The notes beneath the pieces were generated by a model. It ran no database searches. It was not told the DNA's origin and was given only the letters and a program-made list of their open reading frames with translations. This document shows positions 55,575 to 64,000 of a stretch of DNA of 64,000 bases, piece by piece (position 1 is the stretch's first letter; every line of letters begins with the position of its first letter). The stretch is from Zoogloeaceae bacterium. GTDB taxonomy: Bacteria; Pseudomonadota; Gammaproteobacteria; Burkholderiales; Rhodocyclaceae. The translations under genes were made by a program, and so were the position numbers. The stretch covers positions 62,001 through 126,000 of the forward strand of contig JAIRPW010000032.1 in NCBI GenBank assembly GCA_031256795.1. The letters run 5' to 3'.

Positions 55575-55604
55575 TATCCCCGTCCGCGAAAAAAGACGGG
55601 GATA
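55575..55604. terminator. Bidirectional terminator between purB and the HPP gene
   Basis: TATCCCCGTC (55575-55584) pairs with GACGGGGATA (55595-55604), with an A/T-rich run on the left side, giving a good T-tract for the minus-strand gene. It lies between two converging genes. Confidence 0.75.
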
Positions 55605-55626
55605 CGGAAAAATACGCGGATTATTT

Positions 55627-56133
55627 TTACCAATAGCGCGGATACGCCTTTTTTCGCGCCAGATTATTAAAGATCAACGCGACGATTACCAAAAGGATTG
55701 TGCCTGCCAGCGTAGGGGTGAGCAAAAAATCCCAGGCCGGCGCGGAAAGCATTACGATGACGGGATTGGAACCGGCGGGGGGATGCACCGCGCGGGTCAG
55801 CATCATCCCCGCAATAGCAGTCCCGGCAGCCAGCGCGGCGCTCCACCACGACGCGCCAAAAGCGGACAGAAACAGCAAGCCAATCAAGCTGGCCAAAAAA
55901 TGTCCGCCAATCACGTTTCTCGGCTGCGAAAAAGGCGCGTCAGGAAAACCGAACAATAATACGCAGCTCGCGCCGAATGAACCCAATACCAAAGAATATC
56001 CAGACGTCTCCGCGAGATACGCCACAGCGGCAATTGCCAACGCTCCGCCCGCCCATCCCCGTAAAATGTCCTCCCATTTGGCAAGCGGCGGCAAAGGATC
56101 CTTTTTCTCCGCTATTTTTTTAAACCAATTCAT
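55627..56133 (-). CDS. HPP-family membrane protein
   Basis: 168 residues with about four membrane helices and the name-giving motif in RAVHPPAGSNPVIVM. NVIGGHFLASLIGLLFL is also family-like. HPP proteins are integral membrane proteins; plastid and cyanobacterial members transport nitrite, but the role in proteobacteria is unproven. The ATG at 56133 follows GGAG. It overlaps the 3' end of the diiron-type gene by 14 bases, so the two are translationally linked. Confidence 0.8.
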   Translation of the reverse strand: MNWFKKIAEKKDPLPPLAKWEDILRGWAGGALAIAAVAYLAETSGYSLVLGSFGASCVLLFGFPDAPFSQPRNVIGGHFLASLIGLLFLSAFGASWWSAALAAGTAIAGMMLTRAVHPPAGSNPVIVMLSAPAWDFLLTPTLAGTILLVIVALIFNNLARKKAYPRYW

Positions 56134-56926
56134 GCTCTTTCTCCTCTGTTTTTTTATTGGATAAGGCATTTGCTGTATTTAACGTTATCCAATTCCCCGA
56201 CAAGTCAAATTTCGGCAGCAGATCAATTCCAATCCATGAATGCAGCATAGCAGCCCAAAGACTGATGCCTTCCAATGCCTTTATGATCAGCTGACGCCCG
56301 CGAAAGGAATTAGGATCATGTTCAGGAACATATTCCAAACCCATGATGCTGTGATGTTCGTCTGCTTCAACGTGGACATCAAAGTATTCATCTCCCGCGC
56401 CAAGCGAGTGAAGTTTTGGCGCGACAACCCTGAAAAAATCATTGGAGCATCTTTCTATTCCGCTATTCAAGCCAACCAACCACTTGTCACGATCCTGTTC
56501 CAAAGCCATCTGATAGGCATAATTCACACAGGCGTTTGTTTCAATTGTTGGAATAACCGTGTTAATTTCGCTTCTTGAGGACAATATGCCATGCTTAAGC
56601 ATCCATTTCATAAGCATTTCATGGTGATCTGCCTCATTGAAGGCGTGCTTTGAGTAAAAGGTCATCATGTAGTTTTCTGACATACCGCCAATTGCGAGCA
56701 TCAATCCCATCGCCTTTGGAAAAGTTGCCGAGTGATAATATAGTTGTACTGCCACCCTTCCAAATTCCTGCGGTGACTGAATGCGCTTCACCCAAGAAAA
56801 AAACGGCATATTTAAAACACTGCTGCTCGCGTGGAATATTGGCTCGACAATCCAGGCGTGTCTAGTGCTTAATTGCGCCAGTTTTTCCTGATCAATTTTT
56901 TCATAGGCCGCAAAGGCATTTCCCAT
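56120..56926 (-). CDS. Haem-oxygenase-like diiron (iron-containing redox enzyme) family protein
   Basis: 268 residues, mostly helical. Candidate metal ligands are in HAFNEADHHEMLM, GIERCSNDFF and YFDVHVEADEHHSIMG, which fits the Glu/His pattern of haem-oxygenase-like diiron oxidases (Haem_oxygenas_2 group). The substrate is unknown; members oxidise fatty or amino acids or make secondary metabolites. AAGGAG precedes the ATG. A palindrome lies 28-43 bases upstream. GC is lower than neighbours (27 of 60 in 56401-56460), which suggests acquisition. Confidence 0.6.
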   Translation of the reverse strand: MGNAFAAYEKIDQEKLAQLSTRHAWIVEPIFHASSSVLNMPFFSWVKRIQSPQEFGRVAVQLYYHSATFPKAMGLMLAIGGMSENYMMTFYSKHAFNEADHHEMLMKWMLKHGILSSRSEINTVIPTIETNACVNYAYQMALEQDRDKWLVGLNSGIERCSNDFFRVVAPKLHSLGAGDEYFDVHVEADEHHSIMGLEYVPEHDPNSFRGRQLIIKALEGISLWAAMLHSWIGIDLLPKFDLSGNWITLNTANALSNKKTEEKEHELV

Positions 56927-56953
56927 TTTGTGTCTCCTTTTTTAGTGAATTTA

Positions 56954-56969
56954 CGAACCGACTGGTTCG
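56954..56969 (-). promoter_or_regulatory. Palindromic operator upstream of the diiron-type gene
   Basis: CGAACC (56954-56959) and GGTTCG (56964-56969) form a perfect inverted repeat with four bases between. The form is like operators of TetR-family repressors such as PsrA-type sites. The surrounding 56927-57143 gap is AT-rich. No regulator gene is adjacent. Confidence 0.5.
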
Positions 56970-57143
56970 CTTTTTCATTAAACATTTTTTATTTATTGAT
57001 TTGAAATATCTTCCCATTCTATCTTTATAATTTCAGAAAAATAGGCGGCGAACGTCCCGCGCGCGCAGACGGTGACGCGCTAAAATAGCCAAGATACTTG
57101 GATTGGATTTGTCGCGTCCGGCGCGGCAAGCGGAGCGAACCTC

Positions 57144-58236
<1,093 letters not shown>

Positions 58237-58249
58237 GGCATAAGAAGAA

Positions 58250-59497
58250 ATGCCGAAAAATGTTTTTTACGCGCAATCCGGCGGCGTGACCGCCGTCATC
58301 AACGCATCCGCCTGCGGCGTGCTGGAAACGGCGCGGCAGTATCCTGAACAATTCGGTACGGTCTTTGCGGGGCGCGACGGCATTTTGGGCGCGCTGACCG
58401 AGGATTTGCTTGATACCTCAAAAGAAACGGACGCGGCCATTGCCCGCTTGCGGCACACGCCCGGCGGCGCGTTCGGCTCCTGCCGCTACAAACTGAAATC
58501 TGACGCGGCGCGGCGGCGGCTTCTGGAAGTTTTTGCCGCGCACGACGTCGGTTATTTTTTCTACAACGGCGGCAACGACTCCATGGATACCGCGCTCAAG
58601 GTCGCCGAACTCGCGCGGCAGGAAGGCGTGCCGCTCGTGACCGTTGGAATTCCCAAAACGGTGGATAACGATCTGGCAAAAACAGACTGCTGCCCCGGCT
58701 TCGGCTCCGCGGCCAAATATGTGGCGACTTCCATGCGCGAAGCAGGATTTGACGTCGCCTCCATGGCGCGGACATCCACGAAAATCTTCGTTCTGGAAGT
58801 CATGGGGCGGCACGCGGGCTGGCTTACCGCCGCTTGCGGGCTGGCTGCCGCCGCGCCGGGAGACGCGCCGCATCTTTTGCTTTTCCCGGAAATTCCCTTC
58901 GCGCCGGAAGTCTTTCTGCCGCGCGTGGAAGCCGCAGTAAAAGCGCATGGCTATTGCGCGATCGCGGTTTCCGAAGGTCTGCGGGACGCCGCAGGCAATC
59001 TCCTTTCCTCGCTGGGCGGCCAGGACGCCTTTGGTCACGCGCAGCTGGGCGGAGTCGGGCAAAGCGTCGCGCAGCTGATTCAGGAAAGGCTTGGGCATAA
59101 ATACCACTGGGCGCTGGCCGATTATTTGCAGCGCTCGGCGCGGCATATCGCCTCGCAAACCGACGTCGACCAAGCCTATGCCGTAGGACGCGAAGCGGTG
59201 CTGGCGGCGCGATCCGGGCACAATGCCGTTATGCCCGCGATTCATCGGCTTTCTGACGCGCCCTACCGCTGGGAAATTACGCTCGTGCCGCTGGCGGAAG
59301 TCGCCAATGTAGAGCGGAAAATGCCGCGCGAGTTTATTACGGAAGATGGTTTTGGCGTCACGGAGGTTTGCCGCCGTTATCTTTTACCGCTCCTTGAAGG
59401 CGAGGCGTTTCCGCCTTTCGCGCAAGGATTGCCAGACTACGCGCGGCTGACGCCGCCGCGCGCGGAAAAAAAACTCGCGGATTTTTCGGTGGAATGA
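58250..59497 (+). CDS. pfp: Pyrophosphate-dependent 6-phosphofructokinase
   Basis: 415-residue PFK-family enzyme. The N-terminal YAQSGGVTAVINA, the nucleotide/PPi loop GGNDSMDTA, the catalytic GIPKTVDNDLAKTD and MGRHAGWL are visible. PKTVDNDL with Lys, and GGND, are the PPi-specific signatures, so it would use PPi reversibly in place of ATP. It sits between adk and hppA, an arrangement that joins PPi metabolism in one locus. Confidence 0.93.
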   Translation: MPKNVFYAQSGGVTAVINASACGVLETARQYPEQFGTVFAGRDGILGALTEDLLDTSKETDAAIARLRHTPGGAFGSCRYKLKSDAARRRLLEVFAAHDVGYFFYNGGNDSMDTALKVAELARQEGVPLVTVGIPKTVDNDLAKTDCCPGFGSAAKYVATSMREAGFDVASMARTSTKIFVLEVMGRHAGWLTAACGLAAAAPGDAPHLLLFPEIPFAPEVFLPRVEAAVKAHGYCAIAVSEGLRDAAGNLLSSLGGQDAFGHAQLGGVGQSVAQLIQERLGHKYHWALADYLQRSARHIASQTDVDQAYAVGREAVLAARSGHNAVMPAIHRLSDAPYRWEITLVPLAEVANVERKMPREFITEDGFGVTEVCRRYLLPLLEGEAFPPFAQGLPDYARLTPPRAEKKLADFSVE

Positions 59498-59620
59498 CGA
59501 GCCGCCGCCGCGCGGAAACATTCGGTTTTCGGCGGACGGGGCGTCTATTGAATTTTCCGGCGGCAGCGCATCCGGGGTCGGATGCGATGGCTGACGCCGG
59601 TTTTGCATGAAGGAGCTGTT

Positions 59621-61678
59621 ATGTCTTTTGGTCTTGTATTGGCGCTGGTTTGCTCGGTAGCCGCCGTGCTGTACGGCGCGTTTTCAAGCAAATGGATTCT
59701 CTCCTTGCCGGACGGCAACGAGCGAATGCGGGAAATTTCCCGCGCCATTCAGCAGGGCGCGACCGCCTATCTGAACCGGCAATACAGCACGATTGCCATG
59801 GTAGGCGGCGTGCTGTTCCTGATCATTGGGTTTGCCTTGAACTGGCCTACCGCCATTGGCTTTTTGCTGGGCGCGCTGCTCTCCGGCGCGACGGGCTATA
59901 TCGGCATGAACGTTTCCGTGCGCGCCAATGTGCGCACGGCGGAAGCGGCGCGGAGCGGTCTGGCCGCCGCGCTGGCCGTCGCCTTTCGGGGCGGCGCGAT
60001 CACGGGAATGCTGGTCGTCGGCCTGGGACTGCTGGGCGTTGCCGGATACTATGCGGTTTTAGGTTTTTTCGCCCCGCAGGGAACGGAAATTCACGCTCTG
60101 GTTGAACCGCTGGTGGGGTTGGCGTTCGGCGGTTCGCTGATTTCCATCTTCGCGCGTTTGGGCGGCGGCATTTTCACCAAAGGCGCGGACGTAGGCGCGG
60201 ACCTGGTCGGCAAAGTCGAAGCGGGCATTCCTGAGGACGATCCGCGCAATCCGGCGGTCATCGCGGACAACGTCGGCGACAACGTCGGCGATTGCGCGGG
60301 CATGGCGGCAGACCTTTTTGAAACCTACGCCGTAACGGTAGTAGCGACCATGGTGCTGGGCGCGCTGATGCTGAAAGGCGCGCCAGAAGCGACGGACGCG
60401 CTGGTGATTTATCCGCTCGCGCTGGGCGGCGTTTCCATCATCGCCTCCATCATCGGCTGCTTTTTCGTGAAAGCGGTGGAAGGCGGCAAAATCATGAACG
60501 CGCTCTACCGCGGACTGGCGGTAGCGGGCGCGCTGGCGATTCTCGCGTTTTACCCGCTTACCGAATGGATGCTGGGTTCTGGCGTGGCGCTCGCCAATGG
60601 CGCGACGCTTTCCGCCCTGTCGCTCTTCGGCTCCGCCGTCGCAGGTCTGGCGCTGACCGCCGCGCTGGTGTGGATTACCGAGTATTACACGGGAACGCAA
60701 TACGGGCCGGTGCGGCACGTAGCCGCCGCGTCGCAGACAGGACACGCGACCAACATTATCGCGGGACTGGGCGTCTCCATGAAATCCACCGCCCTGCCGG
60801 TGCTGTGCGTGTGCCTTGCCATTCTGGTTTCCTATCATCTCGCGGGGCTGTACGGAATCGCCATCGCGGCGACTTCCATGCTCTCCATGACGGGCATTAT
60901 CGTAGCTCTGGACGCCTATGGGCCGATTACCGACAACGCGGGCGGCATCGCGGAAATGGCGGAACTCCCGGACTCCGTGCGCGCGGTCACCGATCCTCTG
61001 GACGCAGTCGGCAACACCACCAAAGCCGTCACCAAGGGATACGCGATCGGTTCCGCAGGCCTGGCGGCGCTGGTGCTTTTTGCTGACTACACGCACGCGC
61101 TGGAAGTTTCGGGCAAGCATATGTCCTTTGATCTTTCCAATCACATGGTCATTGTCGGTCTCTTCATCGGCGGGATGATTCCCTATCTTTTCGGCGCGAT
61201 GGCAATGGAAGCGGTAGGCCGCGCCGCCGGCTCCGTCGTAGAAGAAGTGCGCCGCCAATTCCGCGAAGTCGCGGGCGTCATGGAAGGCACGGCCAAACCG
61301 GATTATTCCCGCGCGGTAGATATGCTGACGCAAGCCGCCATCCGGGAAATGATTGTGCCCTCGCTGCTGCCGGTTCTGGTTCCGGTTCTGGTAGGTTTGC
61401 TTTTGGGGCCGCAGGCGCTGGGCGGCGTTTTAATGGGAACCATTGTGACAGGGCTTTTCGTCGCGGTTTCCATGACGACCGGCGGCGGAGCGTGGGACAA
61501 CGCCAAGAAATTTATTGAGGACGGAAATTTTGGCGGCAAAGGTTCCGAAACGCACAAAGCGGCGGTCACGGGCGATACCGTGGGCGACCCCTACAAGGAT
61601 ACCGCAGGGCCCGCAGTCAATCCGCTCATCAAAATCATCAACATTGTCGCGCTTTTGATCGTGCCGCTGGTACTGTAA
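59621..61678 (+). CDS. hppA: Membrane-bound proton-pumping pyrophosphatase, K+-independent type
   Basis: 685 residues with about sixteen membrane helices. The PPi site is [18 protein letters not shown] followed by [25 protein letters not shown]; the second acidic cluster is near the C-terminus ([19 protein letters not shown]). In the GNTT motif the next residues are KA ([13 protein letters not shown]); lysine there marks K+-independent proton pumps. It stores PPi energy as a proton gradient or makes PPi. AAGGAG precedes the ATG at 59621; the frame is open to 59582. Confidence 0.95.
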   Translation: MSFGLVLALVCSVAAVLYGAFSSKWILSLPDGNERMREISRAIQQGATAYLNRQYSTIAMVGGVLFLIIGFALNWPTAIGFLLGALLSGATGYIGMNVSVRANVRTAEAARSGLAAALAVAFRGGAITGMLVVGLGLLGVAGYYAVLGFFAPQGTEIHALVEPLVGLAFGGSLISIFARLGGGIFTKGADVGADLVGKVEAGIPEDDPRNPAVIADNVGDNVGDCAGMAADLFETYAVTVVATMVLGALMLKGAPEATDALVIYPLALGGVSIIASIIGCFFVKAVEGGKIMNALYRGLAVAGALAILAFYPLTEWMLGSGVALANGATLSALSLFGSAVAGLALTAALVWITEYYTGTQYGPVRHVAAASQTGHATNIIAGLGVSMKSTALPVLCVCLAILVSYHLAGLYGIAIAATSMLSMTGIIVALDAYGPITDNAGGIAEMAELPDSVRAVTDPLDAVGNTTKAVTKGYAIGSAGLAALVLFADYTHALEVSGKHMSFDLSNHMVIVGLFIGGMIPYLFGAMAMEAVGRAAGSVVEEVRRQFREVAGVMEGTAKPDYSRAVDMLTQAAIREMIVPSLLPVLVPVLVGLLLGPQALGGVLMGTIVTGLFVAVSMTTGGGAWDNAKKFIEDGNFGGKGSETHKAAVTGDTVGDPYKDTAGPAVNPLIKIINIVALLIVPLVL

Positions 61679-61756
61679 AAAACGGATTCCCGGCGCGTAC
61701 TCATCCAGAATAACGCGCGCCGGGAAAAGCAAAGACAAAGGAAAAAGGAGGTCTGC

Positions 61757-62200
61757 ATGTTTAAACATATCCTTGTCCCGACAGACGGATCGGAACTTTC
61801 CAGGACGACGATCCAGCACGCGGTGGCTTTCGCGCGGGAAACGGGCGCGCGGCTAACCGCCTTTTTCGCCAAGCCGGAATATCCGGTCACCTATTTTGGA
61901 GAAGGCGCGCTTCTGGACCCGGCGACCCCGGAACGGTTCGCGGAAATGGCGGACAATCAGGCGCGGGAAGTGCTGGCTTTCGTCGCCGGCGAATGCGCGA
62001 AAGCGGGCGTGCCTTGCGAGGGCGTAAGCGCGGTCAGCGACGTTCCCTACGAAGCGATTATCGCCGCCGCCGAAACGCAGGGCTGCGATTTAATTTTCAT
62101 GGCCTCGCATGGACGACGGGGCATCAGCGGCTTTCTGCTGGGCAGCGAGACCAACAAGGTGCTCACCCATTCCAAAATTCCGGTGCTGGTGTACCGCTAG
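61757..62200 (+). CDS. Universal stress protein family (UspA-like)
   Basis: 147-residue single-domain Usp. The N-terminal [11 protein letters not shown] and the C-terminal ATP-binding pattern [33 protein letters not shown] are complete, so ATP binding is likely. AAAAGGAGG precedes the ATG. A hairpin between hppA and this gene (61687-61697 with 61716-61726) lacks a T-tract. Its stop overlaps the mnmA stop on the other strand. Confidence 0.9.
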   Translation: MFKHILVPTDGSELSRTTIQHAVAFARETGARLTAFFAKPEYPVTYFGEGALLDPATPERFAEMADNQAREVLAFVAGECAKAGVPCEGVSAVSDVPYEAIIAAAETQGCDLIFMASHGRRGISGFLLGSETNKVLTHSKIPVLVYR

Positions 62201-63312
62201 GACGCGGATTCGATCACGCCGCCGCCCAGGCACACGCGGCTCTCATAAAGAACCACAGATTGTCCGGGCGCAAGCGCCCACTGCGGGCGCGCGAAGGTTA
62301 GCTCGCAAATATCCTCCGCCGCGTCCATCCGGCTGATTTCGCAAGGCGCGTCTTCGCTGCGGTAGCGCGGACGGGCGGTATAGACCCAGTGCGCGCAAGG
62401 CGGCGCTCCGGAAATCCAGGAAAGCTGCCGCGCGCTTATACGATCCTGCCGCAAAGCGGGATGTTCATGCCCCTGCGCGACATAGAGAATATTTTTTTGC
62501 GTATCTTTGCGGACGACAAACCAGGCGTCGTGCGCGCCCGCGCCCAGCGCGGAGTCTTTGCGCCCGCCGATTTTCAGTCCCTTGCGCTGTCCAATGGTGT
62601 GGTACATCAGCCCATCGTGTTCGCCCAAAAGCCGGTCGTCCTCCAGGCGACGAATTTCCCCTTTTTGCGGCGGCAGATAGCGGCTTAAAAAATCCTTAAA
62701 GGGACGTTCGCCGATAAAGCAAATGCCGGTGGAGTCCTTTTTGCGCGCGACGGGCAGCCCCGCCTCTTCCGCGATTTTTCGCACCTCGCGCTTGTACAGT
62801 TTCGCAAGAGGAAACAACGCGCGGGAAAGCTGCGTCTGCGTGAGGCGGTAAAGAAAATAGCTCTGATCTTTCGTTCCGTCTTCCGCCTTCAAAAGCTGGT
62901 AATGCCCGTCGAAAAACCGCGCGCCCGCGTAATGCCCTGTGGCGATATATTCCGCGCCCTCCTTGAGCGCGTACTCCAGAAAGGCGCGGAACTTAATTTC
63001 TGAATTGCACAGAACGTCCGGGTTGGGGGTGCGCCCGCTTTGGTATTCGCGCAGAAATTCCGCAAAAACCCGCTCGCGGTATTCGGCGGCAAAATTCACC
63101 GCTTCCATCTCAATGCCAATCACGTCGGCAACGCTGACCGCGTCCAGAAAATCCTGCCGGGAAGAACAGTATTCCCGCGTATCGTCATCCTCCCAGTTTT
63201 TCATGAACACGCCCTGCACACGATAGCCCTGGCGCTTCAGGAGCAAGGCGGCGACCGCAGAGTCCACGCCTCCAGACAGCCCCACGATTACGCTTTTCCC
63301 TGTCTCAGACAT
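62197..63312 (-). CDS. mnmA: tRNA-specific 2-thiouridylase MnmA
   Basis: 371-residue enzyme that makes 2-thiouridine at the wobble position of Lys, Glu and Gln tRNAs. The PP-loop is GLSGGVDS, the catalytic cysteines are in [12 protein letters not shown] (about residue 101) and [12 protein letters not shown] (about 198), and [14 protein letters not shown] is conserved. It overlaps the upstream hypothetical gene by eight bases and ends over the usp stop. Confidence 0.95.
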   Translation of the reverse strand: MSETGKSVIVGLSGGVDSAVAALLLKRQGYRVQGVFMKNWEDDDTREYCSSRQDFLDAVSVADVIGIEMEAVNFAAEYRERVFAEFLREYQSGRTPNPDVLCNSEIKFRAFLEYALKEGAEYIATGHYAGARFFDGHYQLLKAEDGTKDQSYFLYRLTQTQLSRALFPLAKLYKREVRKIAEEAGLPVARKKDSTGICFIGERPFKDFLSRYLPPQKGEIRRLEDDRLLGEHDGLMYHTIGQRKGLKIGGRKDSALGAGAHDAWFVVRKDTQKNILYVAQGHEHPALRQDRISARQLSWISGAPPCAHWVYTARPRYRSEDAPCEISRMDAAEDICELTFARPQWALAPGQSVVLYESRVCLGGGVIESAS

Positions 63313-63892
63313 CCTCGTCCCCCTTTCCGTTTTCCCATTCCTCCAGCGGCAAAATTACCGCGGGCGCGCCATGATCCCGAAACCAGGTATCCACCGCGTA
63401 AATTTGCGCGGGTTCGGTCAAAGTCTCAATGGCGGCCGCGTAATGCTGCAAAACAAAAAACCGCATTCTGCGTACCGGTTGGCGCACACGATGCCAGCGC
63501 AACCCCTTTTGTTTCTCAATGCGCGCGAGAAAACCCGTGCTTGTCGCCGCGTGATCAATGCAGTCCATACGCCCGAATACGCCCGCGTCGGCGTAATTGC
63601 CGCCCCTGTCCGCGCCAATCGGGCTTTGCAAAGCGGCCAACGTATAAAGCGCCCCCAGCACGCGAGCGAGCGCCGCGCGCTCCTCTTCGGCGTTTTCGGC
63701 CTGCCGCAAGGGCGCGAGCGCCTCGGCAAAGCGCGCGGAATCAAAGGTTATGTTTTGCCGCGTGAGACAGCCGTAGTTGTAGCAAATTTCAACGGCGTCT
63801 ATTTCGGGCGTAACGCCATCGGCGGACGGCGCGGCAAACAGCAGCGCCGGACAGAACGCCAGCGCGCCCGCCGCAAAAGGAAAATCAGCCAT
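63305..63892 (-). CDS. Hypothetical protein, probably exported
   Basis: 195 residues from the ATG at 63892 ([19 protein letters not shown]), whose hydrophobic start ending near AAPSA may be a signal peptide. I do not recognise the family. Later segments include [35 protein letters not shown] and [24 protein letters not shown]. CxxxxxC-type cysteines and several His/Asp could bind metal. The ATG overlaps the upstream nudix stop by eight bases and its 3' end overlaps mnmA, so it is wedged into a coupled operon. Confidence 0.7.
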   Translation of the reverse strand: MADFPFAAGALAFCPALLFAAPSADGVTPEIDAVEICYNYGCLTRQNITFDSARFAEALAPLRQAENAEEERAALARVLGALYTLAALQSPIGADRGGNYADAGVFGRMDCIDHAATSTGFLARIEKQKGLRWHRVRQPVRRMRFFVLQHYAAAIETLTEPAQIYAVDTWFRDHGAPAVILPLEEWENGKGDEDV

Positions 63893-64000
63893 AGTGGAGA
63901 ATAACGTCAAGCGGCAGACGGCGTCCCGCGCGATAATCTTCCGCGCAGCGCAAAATCAGCGGGCTGCGATGCCGCTCCCGTGTGGCGCGCATCTCGTCCA
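63885..64000 (-). CDS. C-terminal end of a probable NUDIX hydrolase (enters from right edge)
   Basis: The minus strand encodes DEMRATRERHRSPLILR followed by [20 protein letters not shown] and a stop at 63885. This tail recalls NudJ-like NUDIX hydrolases encoded beside mnmA in proteobacteria; the catalytic box would lie outside the window. The call rests on the tail and the neighbourhood only. Confidence 0.45.
   Translation of the reverse strand, partial: DEMRATRERHRSPLILRCAEDYRAGRRLPLDVILHYG

Noticed and set aside
60059..61333. 424-codon minus-strand frame opposite hppA
   Set aside because: His/Arg-rich shadow of a membrane pump gene; no plausible protein.
61687..61726. Terminator between hppA and usp
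   Set aside because: An 11-base stem exists but with an 18-base loop and no T-tract; at most a processing element.

Overview
The window reads as chromosomal DNA of a GC-rich betaproteobacterium. The evidence is the gene neighbourhoods (pilG-pilH-pilI-pilJ-chpA, thiD-thiE-hemL, ribC-ribBA-ribH-nusB, rpmH-rnpA-yidD-yidC), a RibBA with a degenerate cyclohydrolase half, a class I PHA synthase, and a pyrophosphate-based phosphofructokinase beside a proton-pumping pyrophosphatase. I lean towards a Rhodocyclales-like lineage, but that is inference. No rRNA, tRNA, CRISPR array or insertion sequence was seen.

Layout. Positions 1-5.6 kb (minus strand) hold the Pil-Chp chemosensory operon for twitching motility, with chpA running off the left edge. 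Positions 5.9-11.5 kb (plus) hold thiamine, haem and riboflavin genes and nusB. yicC and dsbC (minus) follow, then glnE, mtnA and a class II aldolase (plus), and a large membrane GGDEF protein with a degenerate EAL domain. The 312-base gap at 20.9-21.2 kb carries three clustered DnaA boxes next to an AT-rich stretch, a candidate origin or DnaA-binding control site. xseA, an NlpE-like lipoprotein, and a truncated, frame-interrupted PEP-utilising enzyme behind a PlsC-like acyltransferase follow.

Positions 25.6-35.7 kb carry two consecutive giant pilY1 genes on the minus strand. Each has its own promoter region and terminator. Both upstream regions hold the same 30-bp module: two 9-mers of the type CCGYYYGTC, 21 bp apart. 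This is the layout expected for an AlgR-type LytTR regulator. Then come bioB-bioC (minus), comF, argS, a SPOR protein, a dsbA-like gene, two LPS-core genes (waaG- and waaP-like) and an M14 peptidase (plus), then a nitronate monooxygenase and phaC (minus).

Positions 48.2-52.9 kb hold rpmH-rnpA-yidD-yidC followed by a two-component system. No dnaA or mnmE is seen here. Next are a small coiled-coil membrane protein, a type IV pilin-like gene with overlapping alternative hairpins at its end, and purB. A lower-GC pair follows: an HPP membrane protein and a haem-oxygenase-like diiron protein with a palindromic operator. The right end has a DUF2322-like gene, adk, pfp, hppA and usp (plus), then a nudix-hypothetical-mnmA run (minus) that enters from the right edge.

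Functional themes are type IV pilus assembly and control (Chp system, two PilY1 adhesins, a pilin, a c-di-GMP protein), periplasmic disulfide chemistry (DsbC, DsbA), envelope glycolipid synthesis, and PPi-economical glycolysis. Best candidates for something undescribed are the shared pilY1 operator, the slippery-site PEP gene, the DnaA-box cluster, and the operator-controlled diiron/HPP pair.
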